Part shown: one piece after another, positions 61,739-64,000 of the stretch | Position numbering within the stretch: the stretch's first letter is position 1 | Layout of the letters: every line of letters begins with the position of its first letter | NCBI RefSeq assembly: GCF_900110135.1 | Contig: NZ_FOCO01000005.1 | Coordinates: 62,001 to 126,000, forward strand | Length of the DNA stretch: 64,000 nt | From: Pseudorhodobacter antarcticus | GTDB lineage: Bacteria > Pseudomonadota > Alphaproteobacteria > Rhodobacterales > Rhodobacteraceae | Direction: 5' to 3' | Translations under genes and position numbers: made by a program | Notes under the pieces: generated by a model | Databases searched by the model: none | Seen by the model: only the letters and a program-made list of their open reading frames with translations | Told to the model about the DNA's origin: nothing

Positions 61739-62587
61739 TCAGTTGGTGCAGGGGATTGGAATGTCCACAACATCGGCGCCGCGACGGGTTTTAATGCTGC
61801 ATTGGCGCACTTCCTCGACTGCGACAGGGGCCGCAGCTTGGATGCCCAGCAGGGTGGCGCTGTCCACTTCGACGCTTTCCACAATCGTGTCATCATTGGT
61901 GCCGACCAGACTGAGGGCAAGTTTGCCAGTGGCGGTGGCCTGGGCCAAACGGGCGACTTGTTGGGGTGTCGCCTCTACTGTTACGGTGCGGGCGATGGTG
62001 CCTGAGACGTTGGCGCGATCACCGTCGGCCGCTTGGTCAACCGCCACAACCTTGATCGTGGTTTCAATCAATTGGGTGAATTCATTGTTCATGCCGCTGG
62101 TCGATCCGGTCCAATACACATCGACATTGTCCCCCGGTTTGACGAAACCAGACACGCCAGACGCCACATCCACTTTGATCGCAAAGGCGCGTTTGCCTTT
62201 GGTCAAACGGGCGGTCAGGCTGATATCGGCCCCCGGTTCGGTGACTTTGACGCCCAAAAGCGGTTCATTCTGTTCCAGCTGGCGCAGCACATAGCGGGGT
62301 TCCAGATAGTCACCCGGAAACAGGATGGCCGCATCCACAAACGTGCCTGGCGGCAGAGAATTGAGGGGGAAGGTCGCCAGCGCCACATCGTCTTTGGTGA
62401 TCGGCGCGCCATATGCCATCGCTTTTTTGACGACAAACACATCCACCAATTCACCCAGTTTCAACCGGGCCGCCTTTTCGCGGGCCACTTCAACCTGCGC
62501 ATGGCTGACATAGCCTTGCACCATCCAAACCGCGGCCCCGGCAAGTGCCAGGCCGACGATCAGAACCAGTCCAAATACCATTCGCAT
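61739..62587 (-). CDS. cpaB: Flp pilus assembly protein CpaB
   Basis: 282 residues from the ATG at 62587 (AAGGTG upstream; a GTG nine bases earlier is possible). One N-terminal membrane anchor, an SAF-type domain (AKAMAYGAPITKDDVALATFP; ADISLTARLTKGKRAFAIK) and RcpC C-terminal region with VEATPQQVARLAQATATGKLALSL. Ends with IPIPCTN. Envelope component that contacts the secretin. Own terminator. Confidence 0.92.
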   Translation of the reverse strand: MRMVFGLVLIVGLALAGAAVWMVQGYVSHAQVEVAREKAARLKLGELVDVFVVKKAMAYGAPITKDDVALATFPLNSLPPGTFVDAAILFPGDYLEPRYVLRQLEQNEPLLGVKVTEPGADISLTARLTKGKRAFAIKVDVASGVSGFVKPGDNVDVYWTGSTSGMNNEFTQLIETTIKVVAVDQAADGDRANVSGTIARTVTVEATPQQVARLAQATATGKLALSLVGTNDDTIVESVEVDSATLLGIQAAAPVAVEEVRQCSIKTRRGADVVDIPIPCTN

Positions 62588-62625
62588 TTCAATCACCTTA
62601 CAAAGTTAGAGTTTCACGTTCGCTA

Positions 62626-62811
62626 TTAACGATTGTAGCCAATTGGCTGCACCGCGATATCGGCGGCGATCACTGTGGCGGCACTGTCTGACGAAAACGC
62701 AATGGGGACCAGAATAAGAAATCCAATGCCAATAACCGCAGCGGTCAACACGACCCAATCAATTGTTACAGCACCGTCTTCGGATTTTAGGAATTCAAGA
62801 CAGTGTCCCAT
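62626..62811 (-). CDS. Flp-type pilin (third, divergent copy)
   Basis: 61 residues. N-terminus MGHCLEFLKSEDG, then Gly followed by AVTIDWVVLTAAVIGIGFLI, the prepilin cleavage region and hydrophobic helix. Asp at +5 and Trp at +6 replace the Glu-Tyr of canonical Flp. Clearly related to the two tandem pilins downstream in coordinate. It is probably a minor or alternative pilin. 38 bp before cpaB. Confidence 0.8.
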   Translation of the reverse strand: MGHCLEFLKSEDGAVTIDWVVLTAAVIGIGFLILVPIAFSSDSAATVIAADIAVQPIGYNR

Positions 62812-63041
62812 TATGGATCCTTGTTGCGTTTTGTTTGTATTACAGGGCGCATCCTAAAGGATGGGCGGTGGCTTATTGTTGCGCAGCTTTATGTCCGAAT
62901 TACGGTGTTTTTGGTGCGATATGGGGGCAATGCGCGGGGCGCTGGGAATACAGCGATGGAGGCTGCAGATGTTTTAGGGGGCTATGAAAAAAGGCCGCAT
63001 GCGGGGTGCATGCGGCCTTTTTACAAAACAGCGTTCCGCGG
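62812..63041. other. 230-bp spacer between two pilin genes
   Basis: Holds the CATCC-TAAA-GGATG hairpin (near 62849) and the terminator of the first tandem pilin (next entry). Probable promoter for the 61-residue pilin. No gene. Confidence 0.4.
62987..63022 (-). terminator. Intrinsic terminator of tandem pilin 1
   Basis: GGCCGCATGC (62993-63002) pairs with GCATGCGGCC (63008-63017), flanked by A6 and T5. On the minus strand it ends in a T run. Confidence 0.85.
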
Positions 63042-63242
63042 TTACGGACGGCCAACATAGGTGAAGTCGGATGTCTGCAGGTCGGTCACAACCCGGTCAC
63101 CCAGATCTTCCATGCCGCCGCCGACGAGGTTCATGATTACCACGCCCAAGCCCACGATTGCTGCGGTCAAAACGACCCAATCAACAGTCACAGCGCCGGA
63201 TTCGTCGTTGCAGAAGTTTGCGAATGTGTTCTTAACGTTCAT
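63042..63242 (-). CDS. Flp-type pilin, tandem copy 1
   Basis: 66 residues. MNVKNTFANFCNDESG, then AVTVDWVVLTAAIVGLGVVI helix, GGGMEDLGDRVVTDLQTSD tail. Identical to copy 2 except near the start (NV versus TM at residues 2-3) and T versus S in VVTDL. Asp-Trp at +5/+6 instead of Glu-Tyr. Strong separate terminator, so probably transcribed alone. Confidence 0.88.
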   Translation of the reverse strand: MNVKNTFANFCNDESGAVTVDWVVLTAAIVGLGVVIMNLVGGGMEDLGDRVVTDLQTSDFTYVGRP

Positions 63243-63270
63243 GATATAATTCCCTTTCAAGGAAGATTTG

Positions 63271-63340
63271 CGTTCAGGTTCATAACCGCGCTGGATCATC
63301 TCGGTCTGGCCTCTGTTCCGTTCCGATACCCGACGTGGTA
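63271..63340. repeat. 70-bp leader repeat of tandem pilins (copy 1)
   Basis: Matches 63887-63956 at 65 of 70 positions by hand alignment (shared CGTTCAGGTTCA, CCGCGCTGGATC, TCTCGGTCTGGCCTCTG). Lies before each pilin start, so the duplication covered leader plus gene. Confidence 0.85.
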
Positions 63341-63587
63341 GGGCCTGTTATACATCGGTAAAAGTGGCGCGATTGGGGCAGGGATATGTTGAATTCGCGA
63401 TATATCGGGTGGGCTGGAAACAGTGTGGAAGCGGTTTGGAAACAGTCGTTAAGGGTTTAACGGGCGGTGGTTTGTTGGTTTTGGGGGGGCAGGCGGTTGG
63501 CTGGCCGGTTGGTTTGGCACTGGGGCTGCATATGCGCCCGAACTGTAGATGTGGCCAGACTGCATATGCGCCCAGACTGCACAGGCG

Positions 63588-63617
63588 AAAGGCCGCACCT
63601 TTGCGGGTGCGGCCTTT
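63588..63617 (-). terminator. Hairpin terminator of tandem pilin 2
   Basis: GGCCGCACC (63591-63599) pairs with GGTGCGGCC (63606-63614), with AAA/TTT flanks. The T run on the minus strand is short. Confidence 0.65.
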
Positions 63618-63655
63618 GATTTTGTCACAACAGCTATGTTGTGCGTTTGCCGTGA

Positions 63656-63856
63656 TTATGGACGGCCGACGTATGTGAAGTCGGATGTCTGCAAATCGCT
63701 TACAACGCGGTCACCCAGATCTTCCATGCCGCCGCCGACGAGGTTCATGATGACAACGCCCAAGCCCACGATGGCGGCGGTCAGCACAACCCAATCAACA
63801 GTCACAGCGCCGGATTCGTCGTTGCAGAAGTTTGCGAATGTGTTCTTCATGGTCAT
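63656..63856 (-). CDS. Flp-type pilin, tandem copy 2
   Basis: 66 residues, ATG at 63856 (a second ATG at 63850). MTMKNTFANFCNDESG, same helix and tail as copy 1. The gene bodies are nearly identical at the nucleotide level as well. See the leader repeat. Confidence 0.88.
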   Translation of the reverse strand: MTMKNTFANFCNDESGAVTVDWVVLTAAIVGLGVVIMNLVGGGMEDLGDRVVSDLQTSDFTYVGRP

Positions 63857-63886
63857 GGTAAAACTCTTTCTTAAGGTTTGTGTTTA

Positions 63887-63956
63887 CGTTCAGGTTCACT
63901 ACCGCGCTGGATCGTCTCGGTCTGGCCTCTGTTCCGTCCCGATACCCGACTTGGTA
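63887..63956. repeat. 70-bp leader repeat of tandem pilins (copy 2)
   Basis: Copy of 63271-63340, upstream of the second pilin. Further upstream sequence continues to the window edge with partial similarity. Confidence 0.85.
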
Positions 63957-64000
63957 TGCCCCTTTTTAACAGGATAAATGTGGCGGCCTTTCGGGCGGAA

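Larger units (their letters stand above)
63243..63655. other. 413-bp spacer between tandem pilins, with duplicated leader and terminator of copy 2
   Basis: Contains the 70-bp leader copy (63271-63340), a TATAAC -10-like word before it (minus strand, 63347-63352), a 14-bp direct repeat CTGCATATGCGCCC (63526-63539 and 63560-63573), and the terminator 63588-63617. No gene. Confidence 0.5.

Noticed and set aside
63449-63460. TTAA-GGGT-TTAA near the pilins
   Set aside because: Spacing is 4 rather than 7, so it does not fit the CtrA consensus.

Overview
The window is GC-rich chromosomal DNA from an alphaproteobacterium, most likely a marine Rhodobacteraceae (Roseobacter-group) species. The evidence is the gene set and its order: a soxBDAG sarcosine oxidase operon, the dnaG-rpoD pair, nrdR-ribD, a long-form purC, an error-prone dnaE2, two CtrA-type boxes (TTAA-N7-TTAA), GANTC (CcrM-type) sites and a complete tad/cpa (Flp pilus) locus. 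I found no rRNA, tRNA, CRISPR array, insertion sequence or prophage. Nearly every gene is intact. The only truncated one is dnaE2, which is cut by the left edge.

Layout. 1-9.9 kb: end of dnaE2; a TetR / PspA-like / YiaA-like envelope-stress unit with repeated TGAAC-N3-GTTCA palindromes; then small-molecule enzymes (sugar-acid dehydratase, TetA-type efflux pump, two alpha/beta hydrolases, threonine-type dehydratase, L-2-haloacid dehalogenase). 9.9-16.7 kb: MsbA-like ABC exporter, BON-LysM protein, acyl-CoA synthetase, dtd, PfkB kinase, purC. 17.0-22.3 kb: a compact five-gene minus-strand cluster of unknown role (zinc ribbon, SPFH-GYF, DUF2927 lipoprotein, TelA, XpaC). 22.5-26.6 kb: rluB, tRNA deaminase tadA, acetyltransferase, pirin, a small membrane protein. 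26.6-29.4 kb: tadE/tadE-like/tadG. 29.8-38.2 kb: glutamate dehydrogenase, msrB, soxBDAG plus a coupled M20 amidohydrolase. 38.3-43.6 kb: dnaG, rpoD, a Doc-type toxin-antitoxin pair tucked directly behind rpoD, DedA. 44.2-51.1 kb: nrdR-ribD, 8-oxoguanine and guanine deaminases, rraB, mgtE and 5-formyl-THF cyclo-ligase. 51.1-64.0 kb: the main tad/cpa locus on the minus strand, ending with three small pilin genes, two of them near-identical tandem copies.

How it fits together. The tad genes would build a Flp pilus: pilins, prepilin peptidase, secretin CpaC, CpaB, OmpA-like lipoprotein, TadZ/CpaE, ATPase CpaF, TadB/TadC platform, TadD pilotins and a distant tadE/G block. Visible terminators split the locus into at least four transcription units. 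The sarcosine operon feeds one-carbon units to tetrahydrofolate, and the downstream deacylase may supply substrate. The two purine deaminases form a purine-salvage or catabolic pair.

Points most worth a second look: the toxin-antitoxin pair 7 bp behind rpoD; two copies of an ~85 bp intergenic element carrying perfect CtrA boxes; the TelA/XpaC/SPFH cluster; the TetR operator set at the PspA unit; pilins with Asp-Trp instead of Glu-Tyr after the cleavage glycine; and a PcaD-like hydrolase with an Asp nucleophile.
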